10,092 bases of DNA from Actinomycetes bacterium (lineage in GTDB: Bacteria; Actinomycetota; Actinomycetes; Actinomycetales; Microbacteriaceae), in contig JAEXHA010000043.1 of NCBI GenBank assembly GCA_023450335.1, positions 1 through 10,092 of the forward strand, written 5' to 3'. Below the pieces are notes generated by a model that was not told the origin of the DNA, ran no database searches, and saw only the letters and a program-made list of their open reading frames with translations. Both the position numbers and the translations under genes were made by a program. This document shows positions 1 to 6,709 of this stretch, piece after piece; position 1 is the first letter of the stretch, and each line of letters starts with the position of its first letter.

Positions 1-1248
1 GCCAAGCTCGCCGCGCTCGAGGCCGTGTTCGCCGCCCCCCGCTCGCCGGGCCGCCAGGCCGGTCTCGACGCGTTCGTCGCGCGCGAAGGGGCCGCGCTGC
101 GCGAGTTCGCCCTGTGGTGCGCACTCGAAGAGCATTACGCCGGCGTCGACCGCCCCGCCCAGGCGTGGGACGCGCGCTCGGACCTGGTGGCACAGCTGGC
201 CGACGAGTTGGCTGCGCGCGTCGACTTCCACTGCTGGCTGCAGTGGATCGCCGATGAGCAGGTCGCGAACGCACAGCACGCGGCGCGTGCCTCGGGCATG
301 CGCATCGGCATCATGCACGATCTGGCGGTGGGTGTTCACCCGGCCGGGTCGGACGCCTGGTCGCTGCGCGATCTGTACGCGCAGGGCATCACGGTGGGGG
401 CACCGCCCGACATGTACAACCAGCAGGGCCAGAACTGGGACCAGCCGCCGTGGCTGCCCGCGGCGCTGGCCGAGAGCGGGTACGCGGCGCTGCGCGACAT
501 GGTGCGTGGGCTGCTGCGCCACGCTGGAGCGCTGCGCATCGATCATGTGATCGGCCTGTTCCGACTGTGGTGGATCCCCGACGGCGCCGGGGCCGCCGAG
601 GGCACCTATGTGCGCTACGACCACGAGGCGATGATCGGGGTGCTGGTGCTCGAGGCGCATCGGGCCGGCGCGGTCGTCATCGGCGAGGACCTCGGGCTGG
701 TCGAGCCCTGGGTACGCGATGAGCTGGCCGCCCGCGGCGTGCTGGGCACGTCGGTGCTGTGGTTCGAGCAGGAAGGCGGTGCCCCGCGGCCGCCCGAGCA
801 TTACCGCCGCGACGTGCTCGCGACGGTCAACACCCACGATCTGCCGCCCACCGCCGGTTACCTCGCCGACGAGCACGTCGCACTGCGCGCCCGGTTGGGC
901 CTGCTCGAGCAGCCCGTCGCCGAGGCGCGCGCGGACGCGGCGCGTGAACGGGCGGCCATGCTCGCCCTGCTGCGCGACCGCGGTCTGATCGACGACGACG
1001 CCGGCGAAGAGGAGATCATCGCGGCGCTGCACGTGCTGCTGGCCGCGGCGCCCTCGCGCCTGCTGGGGGTCGCGCTGGTGGATGCCGTGGGTGAACGTCG
1101 CGTGCAGAACCAACCCGGCACCGACACGGAATACCCCAACTGGCAGGTGCCCCTGGCCGACGCGGCCGGTCGCGCCGTGCTGCTGGACGACCTCGCCGCG
1201 ACCGAGCGCTGGATCGGCGTGACCCGCGCGGTGGAGGCCGCGCTCTGA
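1..1248 (+). CDS. malQ: 4-alpha-glucanotransferase (amylomaltase), C-terminal part
   Basis: Partial gene: the reading frame is open from base 1 and ends at TGA 1246-1248, giving 415 visible residues. The family is usually about 500-730 residues, so the N-terminal part lies outside the window. MalQ is a cytoplasmic GH77 enzyme that transfers alpha-1,4-glucan segments between maltodextrins. All three catalytic acids can be seen: the nucleophile Asp in RIDHVIGLFRLWW (codon 541-543), the acid/base Glu in VIGEDLG (685-687), and the transition-state Asp in NTHDLPP (838-840). The GH77 signature GAPPDMYNQQGQNWDQPPW (about 400-456) and the C-terminal PGTDTEYPNWQVPL are also present. It is followed by a 111-base gap and appears functionally unrelated to the next operon. 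Nothing looks broken; only the window edge truncates it. Confidence 0.95.
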   Translation, partial: AKLAALEAVFAAPRSPGRQAGLDAFVAREGAALREFALWCALEEHYAGVDRPAQAWDARSDLVAQLADELAARVDFHCWLQWIADEQVANAQHAARASGMRIGIMHDLAVGVHPAGSDAWSLRDLYAQGITVGAPPDMYNQQGQNWDQPPWLPAALAESGYAALRDMVRGLLRHAGALRIDHVIGLFRLWWIPDGAGAAEGTYVRYDHEAMIGVLVLEAHRAGAVVIGEDLGLVEPWVRDELAARGVLGTSVLWFEQEGGAPRPPEHYRRDVLATVNTHDLPPTAGYLADEHVALRARLGLLEQPVAEARADAARERAAMLALLRDRGLIDDDAGEEEIIAALHVLLAAAPSRLLGVALVDAVGERRVQNQPGTDTEYPNWQVPLADAAGRAVLLDDLAATERWIGVTRAVEAAL

Positions 1249-1271
1249 CCGCTTTCTGACGGCGCGCGAGC

Positions 1272-1289
1272 GGGAGGGGTAGTTCTCCC
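1272..1289 (+). terminator. Weak hairpin after malQ
   Basis: GGGAG at 1272-1276 can pair with CTCCC at 1285-1289 around an 8-base loop, 24 bases after the malQ stop. There is no T-run, so an intrinsic terminator of the classical type is not supported. It may be a poor terminator or chance in GC-rich DNA. Confidence 0.22.
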
Positions 1290-1291
1290 CA

Positions 1292-1320
1292 CTGCCGATC
1301 CTGCAGGCGGCGGATAGCCT
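1292..1320 (+). promoter_or_regulatory. Candidate promoter of the type VII-like operon
   Basis: CTGCCG (1292-1297) and TAGCCT (1315-1320) are separated by exactly 17 bases. They fit a housekeeping actinobacterial promoter loosely: the -10 obeys TAnnnT and the -35 keeps only the TG and C of TTGACA. Transcription would start near 1327, leaving a leader of about 33 bases before the GTG at 1360. The placement is sensible but the match is weak. Confidence 0.33.
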
Positions 1321-1344
1321 GGACGACGACCACTACAGCGATGC

Positions 1345-1352
1345 GGGAAGGA
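1345..1352 (+). promoter_or_regulatory. Ribosome binding site deciding the GTG start at 1360
   Basis: GGGAAGGA lies 7 bases before GTG 1360. It supports that start over the ATG at 1341, which is in another frame and lies just ahead of this site. Confidence 0.7.
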
Positions 1353-1359
1353 CGGCCCT

Positions 1360-1671
1360 GTGGACGTGCTCTTGGACCGGCAGCGCCTCAGCGACGCGCT
1401 CGCCACACTCGACACCGCCGCGACGGCGTTCACCGATGCGTCGAAGATCAACGACACGCTCGAGGCGGCGATCGACAACCCGCACGGCAAGGACAAGCTG
1501 CGCGACCGGGTCGGCTGGTTCGAGGCCAATTGGTCGGGCAACCGCGAGGACCTGCTCGAAATGGTCGACGGCGTGCGCAAGGGGCTGCGGGCGATCGTCG
1601 ACGGCTGGGACGAGTGGGAGGACGAGGCCACCCGACAGTGTGAGCAGATGACCCAGTGCGAGGTGAGCTGA
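1360..1671 (+). CDS. WXG100-like small protein (type VII secretion family, tentative)
   Basis: A protein of 103 residues starting at GTG 1360. It is predicted to be almost all helical, with a W-S-G turn at residues 58-60 (context FEANWSGNRED) between two amphipathic helices. This matches the size and helix-turn-helix plan of WXG100 (EsxA/EsxB-like) proteins, which are secreted as dimers or act as partners of larger type VII substrates. The turn is placed later than the usual position near residue 40-45, and the C-terminus carries two cysteines (94 and 100), which is uncommon in the family. The stop shares one base with the next start (TGATG at 1669-1673), so it is probably translated with the substrate-like protein that follows and may be its helical partner. 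The family call rests on size, the WxG motif and context, not on strong identity. Confidence 0.6.
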   Translation: MDVLLDRQRLSDALATLDTAATAFTDASKINDTLEAAIDNPHGKDKLRDRVGWFEANWSGNREDLLEMVDGVRKGLRAIVDGWDEWEDEATRQCEQMTQCEVS

Positions 1672-2846
1672 TGTCGCTGTTGTACAGCTCTCCCGACGGC
1701 AACGACCTGCGCCAGTTCGCCGGCACGCCGGAGACGATCGCCACCACGGCCGCCGACTACAAGGCGCTCGGTGCGTCGATGGAGACGACTGCCGACACCC
1801 TGCACGACATCGGCGAATCCCAGATCAGCCTCGGCACGAACCGGCTGAAGGAGGATGCCGAGGCGCTCGAGGGCGATCTTCGCAAAGCGGCCGTGCGCTA
1901 CGGGCAGACCGGCACGGCGCTGGAGCCGTACGCGCCCGCCCTCGAAGCGGCGCAGTCCGCCTACACCGCGCACCAGGCCGCGATCCGCGACGCCATGGAC
2001 GTGTACCGCGCCGCCCTCAACGAACTGATGAGCCCGGCGCCGACCACCGACGACGATGACGACGACGGTGAGACCCCGGCTCAGGCGGCCGAGGCCGCCG
2101 AGGAGGCCCTGCGCGAAGCCTGGCAGCCGTTCGACACCGCCTTCGCCACGTGGGAGGAGGCCTATGAGCGGGCCGCCGATCTGGTCGCCGAGGCGATGGA
2201 CGCCGCCGACAACGACGACGGCAAGTGGGACTGGATCGCCGATGCTCTGAAGATCATCGGCTACGTCATCATCGTGCTCGCCGTCGTGGCCCTGTTCGTC
2301 GTGTCCAGCCCGTGGGCGGCGATCATCCTCGCGGCCACGATCGGGCTGTCGGCGCTCCATCTGGCCGGCACGGTGTATCTGTACGCGAACGGCAAGGCCA
2401 CCCTCTCGGACGTGCTGTGGAGCGCGTTCGGCCTGGTCACCGCCGGAGCGGGCGGACTGCTGTCGCGGGGCGTGAGCACCGCGGCCGCGAGCGGCGACGA
2501 CCTGCTCAACGCATCGCGCCTGGCCCAGGACCTGCCCGTGTTCACGCGCGGCGCCCGCGGGTTCACGATGCCGCGACTGCCCAGCGGACTGTCGGTGAAT
2601 CCGTTCTCGACACTCATGCGCGGACAGAGCTGGGCGGTGCTGAACCGCTGGGGCGGCAGTCTGAGCCAATGGGCGCAGACCCCGGCACGCAGCGGCACGA
2701 TCGCCGCCGCGTGGGGTGAGATGGTCGTCGAGGCCGTACCGCGCATCTCGGCCACCGGGTGGGCGAGCCTGGGCAACTGGGTCGCGGGCATCGGCGGCGG
2801 CCTGTACACGAGCTCGCCGTTCTACACCCCCACCGGACGACCGTGA
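1671..2846 (+). CDS. Putative type VII secretion substrate-like protein with central membrane segments
   Basis: A protein of 391 residues. ATG 1671 is preferred because GAGGTGAG (1660-1667) precedes it and it is coupled to the previous stop; an in-frame upstream start at 1656 adds only five residues. Residues 10-110 are helical and resemble the N-terminal domain of actinobacterial type VII-exported polymorphic toxins: a pattern like DLxxFAGTPExIxxTAxDYxxLG, then long heptad-like helices. An acidic tract (TTDDDDDDGE, 125-134) and a further helix (140-180) follow. Hydrophobic segments lie at about 192-212, 214-237 and perhaps 248-265. The last 125 residues are rich in Ser, Gly, Ala and Trp and end with a glycine-rich stretch (WVAGIGGGLY, 370-379). 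I recognise no nuclease, ADP-ribosylase or other enzymatic toxin domain. There is no signal peptide. It could be a secreted effector, a membrane-acting toxin or a structural part of the system. The exact role is unknown. Confidence 0.6.
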   Translation: MSLLYSSPDGNDLRQFAGTPETIATTAADYKALGASMETTADTLHDIGESQISLGTNRLKEDAEALEGDLRKAAVRYGQTGTALEPYAPALEAAQSAYTAHQAAIRDAMDVYRAALNELMSPAPTTDDDDDDGETPAQAAEAAEEALREAWQPFDTAFATWEEAYERAADLVAEAMDAADNDDGKWDWIADALKIIGYVIIVLAVVALFVVSSPWAAIILAATIGLSALHLAGTVYLYANGKATLSDVLWSAFGLVTAGAGGLLSRGVSTAAASGDDLLNASRLAQDLPVFTRGARGFTMPRLPSGLSVNPFSTLMRGQSWAVLNRWGGSLSQWAQTPARSGTIAAAWGEMVVEAVPRISATGWASLGNWVAGIGGGLYTSSPFYTPTGRP

Positions 2847-3367
2847 CCGGCGCGCCCGGCTTCACCGACATCCCGCCGCTGCGCCGCAACCGGCGGCGCC
2901 TGCCCGTGGTCTTCGTGATCGCCGCGATCTTCGCGGCCGCGCAGTGGATCGTGCCCGCCGGAGCGCGTCTCGTGCTCAACGCCGGCCAGGTCTACCCCAC
3001 CGATGAGCCCTTCTCGCTGTGGGACCCGATCGCCGCATCTGCCGTGATGAGCGTGCCCGCCTGGCTGACCATCGCCACGGGGCTGATCGGCATGGGAGCC
3101 GCGCTGGCCTACTTCGCGGTGCGCGGGCGCGCCGCCGCCGCGGACGCGGCCTATGTCAGTCTCGTGTCGCTTCTCGTGTTCGGCCTGTTCCCCTGGGCGA
3201 TCGCGGCGTTCGACGTCGACGGCACCGGGATCGTGCACACGCCCGGGCCCGACGGCTACCCGATCGGGTGGCACTGGCTCGCGTCACCTCTGAGCCTGGT
3301 CGTGCTGATCGTGGGCATCGTGGTGTTCGTGCGCGGGCGCGACCTCGGCCGGAAGAAGACCGCATGA
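2843..3367 (+). CDS. Small polytopic membrane protein, function unknown
   Basis: A protein of 174 residues. GTG 2843 is chosen because it overlaps the previous stop by four bases (GTGA), typical of this operon; upstream in-frame starts would lie deep inside the previous gene. Four hydrophobic segments are visible at about 20-40, 70-93, 103-123 and 146-164. The N-terminal RRNRRR (15-19) and C-terminal RGRDLGRKK (165-172) would both sit in the cytoplasm by the positive-inside rule, which agrees with four spans. The loop between spans 3 and 4 (about 124-145) is hydrophilic with Gly and Pro and would face outside. I do not recognise a family. Its position straight after a putative type VII substrate suggests an accessory or immunity role, but this is inference from context only. 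Confidence 0.75.
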   Translation: MTGAPGFTDIPPLRRNRRRLPVVFVIAAIFAAAQWIVPAGARLVLNAGQVYPTDEPFSLWDPIAASAVMSVPAWLTIATGLIGMGAALAYFAVRGRAAAADAAYVSLVSLLVFGLFPWAIAAFDVDGTGIVHTPGPDGYPIGWHWLASPLSLVVLIVGIVVFVRGRDLGRKKTA

Positions 3368-3969
3368 GCCTGCGCGATGAACTGACTTCGGTCCCGGCTC
3401 CGGCGGGCTACACCCTGCTCACCCCACCGGACTGGGGGCGCTTCCCCGCGACCACCGAGGGGCGCGATGCGCTCACCGCGCTGCTGTCGGCGCGCTTCCG
3501 CGAGGTCGGACGGCCCGATCTGTACGGCGAGGCGCGCGCGGCGGTCAACCGGCAGTGGGCTCGCATGGCCGCCGTCGATGTCATGGAGGTCTTCATGCCG
3601 GTGACCCCCACGCATGACGGCGGCACGCCCATGACGATCGCCGCATCGCCATGGGTCGCCAACGGTGACTTCGAGACCGACCTGCGCGCACGCGCGGGAG
3701 CCGAACGCTCCGTCGAGCGGCTCGAGTCGGCCGAGAGCGGCACGCTGTACCGGTGGGTCGCCGAGCGCACGGCGCCCGACGGGATGACGGGGCTCCACGC
3801 GCGCGAGATCTCCTATGTCGCGCCCTTCCCCGGCGCGGCTCCGCGACGGGGCCTGCTGCTCATGTGCTCGGTCGTCCACGTGGGCGTCGAAGAATCCGGT
3901 GCCGCATTGGACGCGTTCACCACCCTCGCCGACGCGATCGTCTCGACGCTGCGGTGGCGGTTCGCGTGA
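3364..3969 (+). CDS. Hypothetical soluble protein of the type VII-like operon
   Basis: A protein of 201 residues. ATG 3364 overlaps the previous stop as ATGA and has GGAAG (3351-3355) eight bases ahead. It has no signal peptide or membrane segment. It begins with a Pro-rich turn (TLLTPPDWGRFP, 18-28), followed by a helical stretch (34-68) and then alternating strands, and ends with a helix and strand (DAFTTLADAIVSTLRWRF). This order recalls LpqN/PsbP-like folds, where a PPGW-type start and a terminal helix are common, but I cannot confirm that. It shares a spaced pattern with the next gene product: PPxW, W-x3-P, and VN 38-39 residues after the Trp. I do not recognise a function. The strict coupling implies co-expression with the rest of the operon. 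Confidence 0.7.
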   Translation: MSLRDELTSVPAPAGYTLLTPPDWGRFPATTEGRDALTALLSARFREVGRPDLYGEARAAVNRQWARMAAVDVMEVFMPVTPTHDGGTPMTIAASPWVANGDFETDLRARAGAERSVERLESAESGTLYRWVAERTAPDGMTGLHAREISYVAPFPGAAPRRGLLLMCSVVHVGVEESGAALDAFTTLADAIVSTLRWRFA

Positions 3970-4478
3970 GCTCGTTGCCGCCCGGCTGGCTGCCGATCCC
4001 GTTCGCGCTGTCGACGCAGGCCGCCCGCGAGGTCGCGCCCGAACTCCTCGCGGCCAGCGGAGCCGAGCCCGGCGAACAGGCCGATCTGGCCGCGGCGACA
4101 GTCAATGCCGCCGCAGCCATGAGCCGCCTGCCGGTCACCGAGGCCGTCGTCGCCCGCCTGTGGCACGCGTTCGGCCCCACCGCCACCGGACTGGTCGCCG
4201 ATCTGAGCGTCGAGCAGCGCGCGTCGTCGACACTCGACGACGCGGCGGGCGCCGGCTTGCCGCGCGTCGACGTCCAGCGTCGTGTCGTCCTCGATGACGG
4301 CGGCTTGGTGACGCTGGCGGTGGTGGCACCGGCATCCGGCGACGACGTCGCGTTCCTCCTCCGCGTCCAGGTCCCCGCCGAGGGCGCCGTGTGCGTGGTC
4401 GACGTGCTCGACCGTGATCTGCGGGCGCTCGGCGTGGTGTGGGACGACGCGATCGAGATCGCCCGCGGCGGACGCTGA
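3966..4478 (+). CDS. Hypothetical soluble protein, last gene of the type VII-like operon
   Basis: A protein of 170 residues. GTG 3966 overlaps the previous stop as GTGA; it has only a weak GGTGG-type ribosome site, as expected for a coupled start. The N-terminal PPGWLPIP (5-12) is followed by Ala-rich helices to about residue 85, then a strand-rich C-terminal half (VQRRVVLDDGGLVTLAVV, FLLRVQVP, AVCVVDVLD) ending in a short helix. There is no signal peptide or membrane segment. The N-terminal half aligns in spacing with the preceding gene product, so the two may be old duplicates or partners of the same fold. No family is recognised. It ends 44 bases before the converging kynU. Confidence 0.68.
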   Translation: MSSLPPGWLPIPFALSTQAAREVAPELLAASGAEPGEQADLAAATVNAAAAMSRLPVTEAVVARLWHAFGPTATGLVADLSVEQRASSTLDDAAGAGLPRVDVQRRVVLDDGGLVTLAVVAPASGDDVAFLLRVQVPAEGAVCVVDVLDRDLRALGVVWDDAIEIARGGR

Positions 4479-4514
4479 CGCCGACGCGACCTGGTCGGCT
4501 CTGCGACCACGGCG
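4479..4514. terminator. Hairpin between converging operons, possible bidirectional terminator
   Basis: TGGTCG (4492-4497) pairs perfectly with CGACCA (4504-4509) around a 6-base loop, and CGCCG (4479-4483) can pair with CGGCG (4510-4514) outside it with a bulge on one side. The site fills the 44-base gap between two converging operons, where a terminator for both is expected. There is no T-run on either strand, which is common for actinobacterial terminators. Confidence 0.4.
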
Positions 4515-4522
4515 GGCGGGAG

Positions 4523-5761
4523 TCACTCCATCGTCGAGGAGCGGGAGCGGCCGGTCAGGGCGTCGCGCACGGCCAGCACGCCGCGCAGCGCCTCGGCATG
4601 CGAGGTGCTCAGCGGCGACAGCCCGAGTCGGATGCCGTCCGGGAAGCGGAAGTCCGGGATCACGCCGCCCGCCCAGAGCCGCGGGGTGATATCGGCGAAG
4701 GCTGGGTGGCCGATCGTGATGTGTCCGCCGCGCTGCGCGGCGTCTCGAGGGCTCAGCAGGCGCACCCCGAGAGGCGCGAGCTCGACATCGCAGGCACGCA
4801 CCACGAGGTCGGTGAGCGACTTCGATTTCTCGCGCACCGCGGCGATGGTCGCAGCCTCGATCAGGTCGAGCATGCCCTGCATCGCGAGCATCCCGAGCAC
4901 CGGAGGGGTACCGCTGATGAACTGACGGATGCCGGGTGCCGGCGCGTATTCGGTGCCCATGGCGAATACGTCTGCGGCGCCCATCCAGCCCGGGATCGGC
5001 TGGCGCAGCCGGCCGTGGTGCCGCGCGTTCACGTACGCGAAGGCGGGTGAGCCGGGGCCGCCGTTGAGGTACTTGTAGGTGCACCCGACCGCGAGATCCA
5101 CGCCGCAGGCATCGAGGTCGACGGGGATCACGCCGACCGAGTGGCACAGGTCCCACAGGATCAGCGCTCCGGCGTCGTGCACGGCTCGGGTGATCGACCG
5201 CATGTCGGCCAGCGCTCCTGAGCGGTAGTCGACGTGGCTGAGGACGACGAGAGCCGTGCGTTCGTTCACGGCGGCGTCGACGTCGCCGATGCGGACGCCG
5301 GTGACCGGATCGGGGCTGATCCAGCGCAGCGTGAGCCCGCGGTCGGCGGCGATCGCCTCGGCGACGAAGCGATCGGTGGGGAAGTTGCCCTCTTCGATGA
5401 CGATCTCGGTGCGGTCGCCCGGCGCATCGACGGCGGCGTGCATGAGCTTGTACAGCAGCACCGTGGTCGAGTCGGCCACGACCGTCTGGCCCGCGGTGGC
5501 ACCGATCGCGATCCGGCCGATGCGGTCGCCGAGCTCGGTCGGCAGCTGCATCCACCGTTCGTCCCATGAGCGGATCAGTCGCGTTCCCCAGTCGTCGCGG
5601 ACGAACTCGGCCAGACGGTCGGGGAGGGCGCGCAGCGGTCTCCCCAGGGAATTGCCGTCGAGGTAGGCGTGCACGCCGGGGGCCGGGACGAAGGCATCGA
5701 GGTGACCGGCGAGAGGGTCGCGGAGATCGAGGTCGTGCGCGTCGGCGAGAAGGTCAGGCAC
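4523..5761 (-). CDS. kynU: Kynureninase
   Basis: A protein of 412 residues, a normal family length. This cytoplasmic PLP enzyme hydrolyses L-kynurenine to anthranilate and L-alanine. Fold-type I features are clear: the substrate loop YLDGNSLG (33-40), NFPTDRF (126-132), the PLP-ring Asp in WDLCHSVG (Asp204, with His207), the Schiff-base Lys230 in GCTYKYLNGGPGSPAF, PGWMG (257-261) and FISGTPP (281-287). The start is GTG at 5761, directly abutting the stop of the upstream amidohydrolase, with GGAGG at the correct distance. It is the last gene of the kynA-amidohydrolase-kynU operon and is surely co-transcribed. No 3-hydroxykynurenine pathway gene is nearby, so the likely product is anthranilate. 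Confidence 0.96.
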   Translation of the reverse strand: MPDLLADAHDLDLRDPLAGHLDAFVPAPGVHAYLDGNSLGRPLRALPDRLAEFVRDDWGTRLIRSWDERWMQLPTELGDRIGRIAIGATAGQTVVADSTTVLLYKLMHAAVDAPGDRTEIVIEEGNFPTDRFVAEAIAADRGLTLRWISPDPVTGVRIGDVDAAVNERTALVVLSHVDYRSGALADMRSITRAVHDAGALILWDLCHSVGVIPVDLDACGVDLAVGCTYKYLNGGPGSPAFAYVNARHHGRLRQPIPGWMGAADVFAMGTEYAPAPGIRQFISGTPPVLGMLAMQGMLDLIEAATIAAVREKSKSLTDLVVRACDVELAPLGVRLLSPRDAAQRGGHITIGHPAFADITPRLWAGGVIPDFRFPDGIRLGLSPLSTSHAEALRGVLAVRDALTGRSRSSTME

Positions 5762-6709
5762 TCAGGCCTCCAGATCTTCGGGGGTCAGCCGGCGGGCACG
5801 GGCGGGATCGCCGTCGGGGAGCAGCAGCAGCGCGGCGCCGTCGCGGAACGGGTCGAGGGGCGCGAGTGCGCGCAACAGGTCGATGCCGTCGACGCCGGCC
5901 TCGCGCAGGGCCGAAAGCTCACTGTCACGCAGATCGACCGGCGTCGGGCCGTTGCCCATGTCGCTGCCGTACACGAGTTCGCCGCCGCGGGCCGCGAACC
6001 GGCGCACGTTGTCGACGACGATCGCGCGGGCCTCGCCGTCGTGGATCGCCATCGTCGAGATCCAGGAGGCCGATGCTGCCTGCTCGTCGATCTCGTCATC
6101 GCTCAGCCGCTCGGTGAACGGAGAGTGCGCCAGGCGTGCGGCACCCAGACGCGCCGCACGCTGCGCTTGACCGGCACCCTCGGCATGCGCGACGGTCGGC
6201 AGGCCGTGCTCGGCCGCGGCGGTGACCACCGCGCGGAACAGATCGTCGCCCAGCACCGGACCGGCATCGCTGTTGCAGACGATCTTGACGCAGCCGACTC
6301 CGGCGGCGGCCAGGGAGGCGACGAGAGCGGCGGCGCCGGCGGCATCCCGCACCTGGTGCACCGCCCCGTCGGGTGCCCAGTCGCGGTCGGAGGGGTACCC
6401 GCCGACCGCCGTCAGAAACGGCCCCGCGTATTCGATCTCGACGTGCTCACCCAGCTCGTGCCGGCGGCCCCGGAGAACCTCGGGGTTGCCGCCGAGGTCG
6501 ATCACCCGCCCCAGGCGGCTCGCGGCCAACGGGGTCGGGTCCACCAGCTGCAGGTGCACGTGGTGGTCGGTGAACAGCCCGGTGACGATGCCGTCCACGC
6601 GCGCCGCACCGGCAGGTGCGGGCTCGGGCGAGACCCTCACACCGGACGCATCGCGGATGAGTGCTCCTTCGCGCAGGGTGCCCGCACCCCAGAAGGTGAC
6701 CGCGCGCAT
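5762..6709 (-). CDS. Amidohydrolase-superfamily enzyme, candidate N-formylkynurenine formamidase
   Basis: A protein of 315 residues. ATG 6709 is chosen because it shares one base with the kynA stop (TGATG) and is followed by the expected first strand; a longer frame runs into kynA. A full amidohydrolase metal site can be read: HxH in TDHHVHL (His50, His52), Lys142 in CVKIV (possible bridging lysine), His175 in VAHAEG, His195 in LAHSPF, and the catalytic Asp250 in YGSDMGN. This suggests an active metal-dependent hydrolase with a TIM-barrel fold, in the cytoplasm (no signal peptide). The true substrate cannot be read from sequence. It sits between tryptophan dioxygenase and kynureninase, the slot filled by kynB in Bacillus kynA-kynB-kynU operons, yet has no resemblance to KynB's cyclase family or to alpha/beta-hydrolase formamidases. 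Removing the formyl group of N-formylkynurenine is therefore the natural inferred role. Confidence 0.85.
   Translation of the reverse strand: MRAVTFWGAGTLREGALIRDASGVRVSPEPAPAGAARVDGIVTGLFTDHHVHLQLVDPTPLAASRLGRVIDLGGNPEVLRGRRHELGEHVEIEYAGPFLTAVGGYPSDRDWAPDGAVHQVRDAAGAAALVASLAAAGVGCVKIVCNSDAGPVLGDDLFRAVVTAAAEHGLPTVAHAEGAGQAQRAARLGAARLAHSPFTERLSDDEIDEQAASASWISTMAIHDGEARAIVVDNVRRFAARGGELVYGSDMGNGPTPVDLRDSELSALREAGVDGIDLLRALAPLDPFRDGAALLLLPDGDPARARRLTPEDLEA
5767..5771 (-). promoter_or_regulatory. Ribosome binding site of kynU
   Basis: On the minus strand GGAGG lies 5 bases before the GTG start of kynU, inside the last codons of the amidohydrolase gene. It is the best ribosome site in this operon and fixes the GTG as the start. 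Confidence 0.75.

Noticed and set aside
1341..1643. A 100-codon frame starting at ATG 1341
   Set aside because: It overlaps the WXG100-like gene in another frame, its product is Arg-rich and motif-free, and the ribosome site at 1345-1352 lies inside it and serves GTG 1360.
858..2669. A 603-codon open frame on the minus strand
   Set aside because: It lies antisense to malQ and the first two operon genes, is low-complexity and Arg/Ser/Gly-rich, and has no motif. Long antisense frames are expected in very GC-rich DNA with G/C at third positions.
1671..2846. The substrate-like protein as a nuclease or ADP-ribosylating polymorphic toxin
   Set aside because: No catalytic motif of such toxins (for example HNH or an ADP-ribosyltransferase signature) can be seen in the C-terminal 125 residues.
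3813..5567. A 584-codon open frame on the minus strand crossing from kynU into the hypothetical genes
   Set aside because: It overlaps kynU in another frame, is Arg-rich with no recognisable domain, and runs across the convergent gap; a shadow frame.
5762..6709. The amidohydrolase as ACMS decarboxylase (a kynurenine-pathway amidohydrolase)
   Set aside because: No 3-hydroxyanthranilate branch genes are present, and the motif set with a Lys142 candidate bridging residue and LAHSPF does not read like that decarboxylase.
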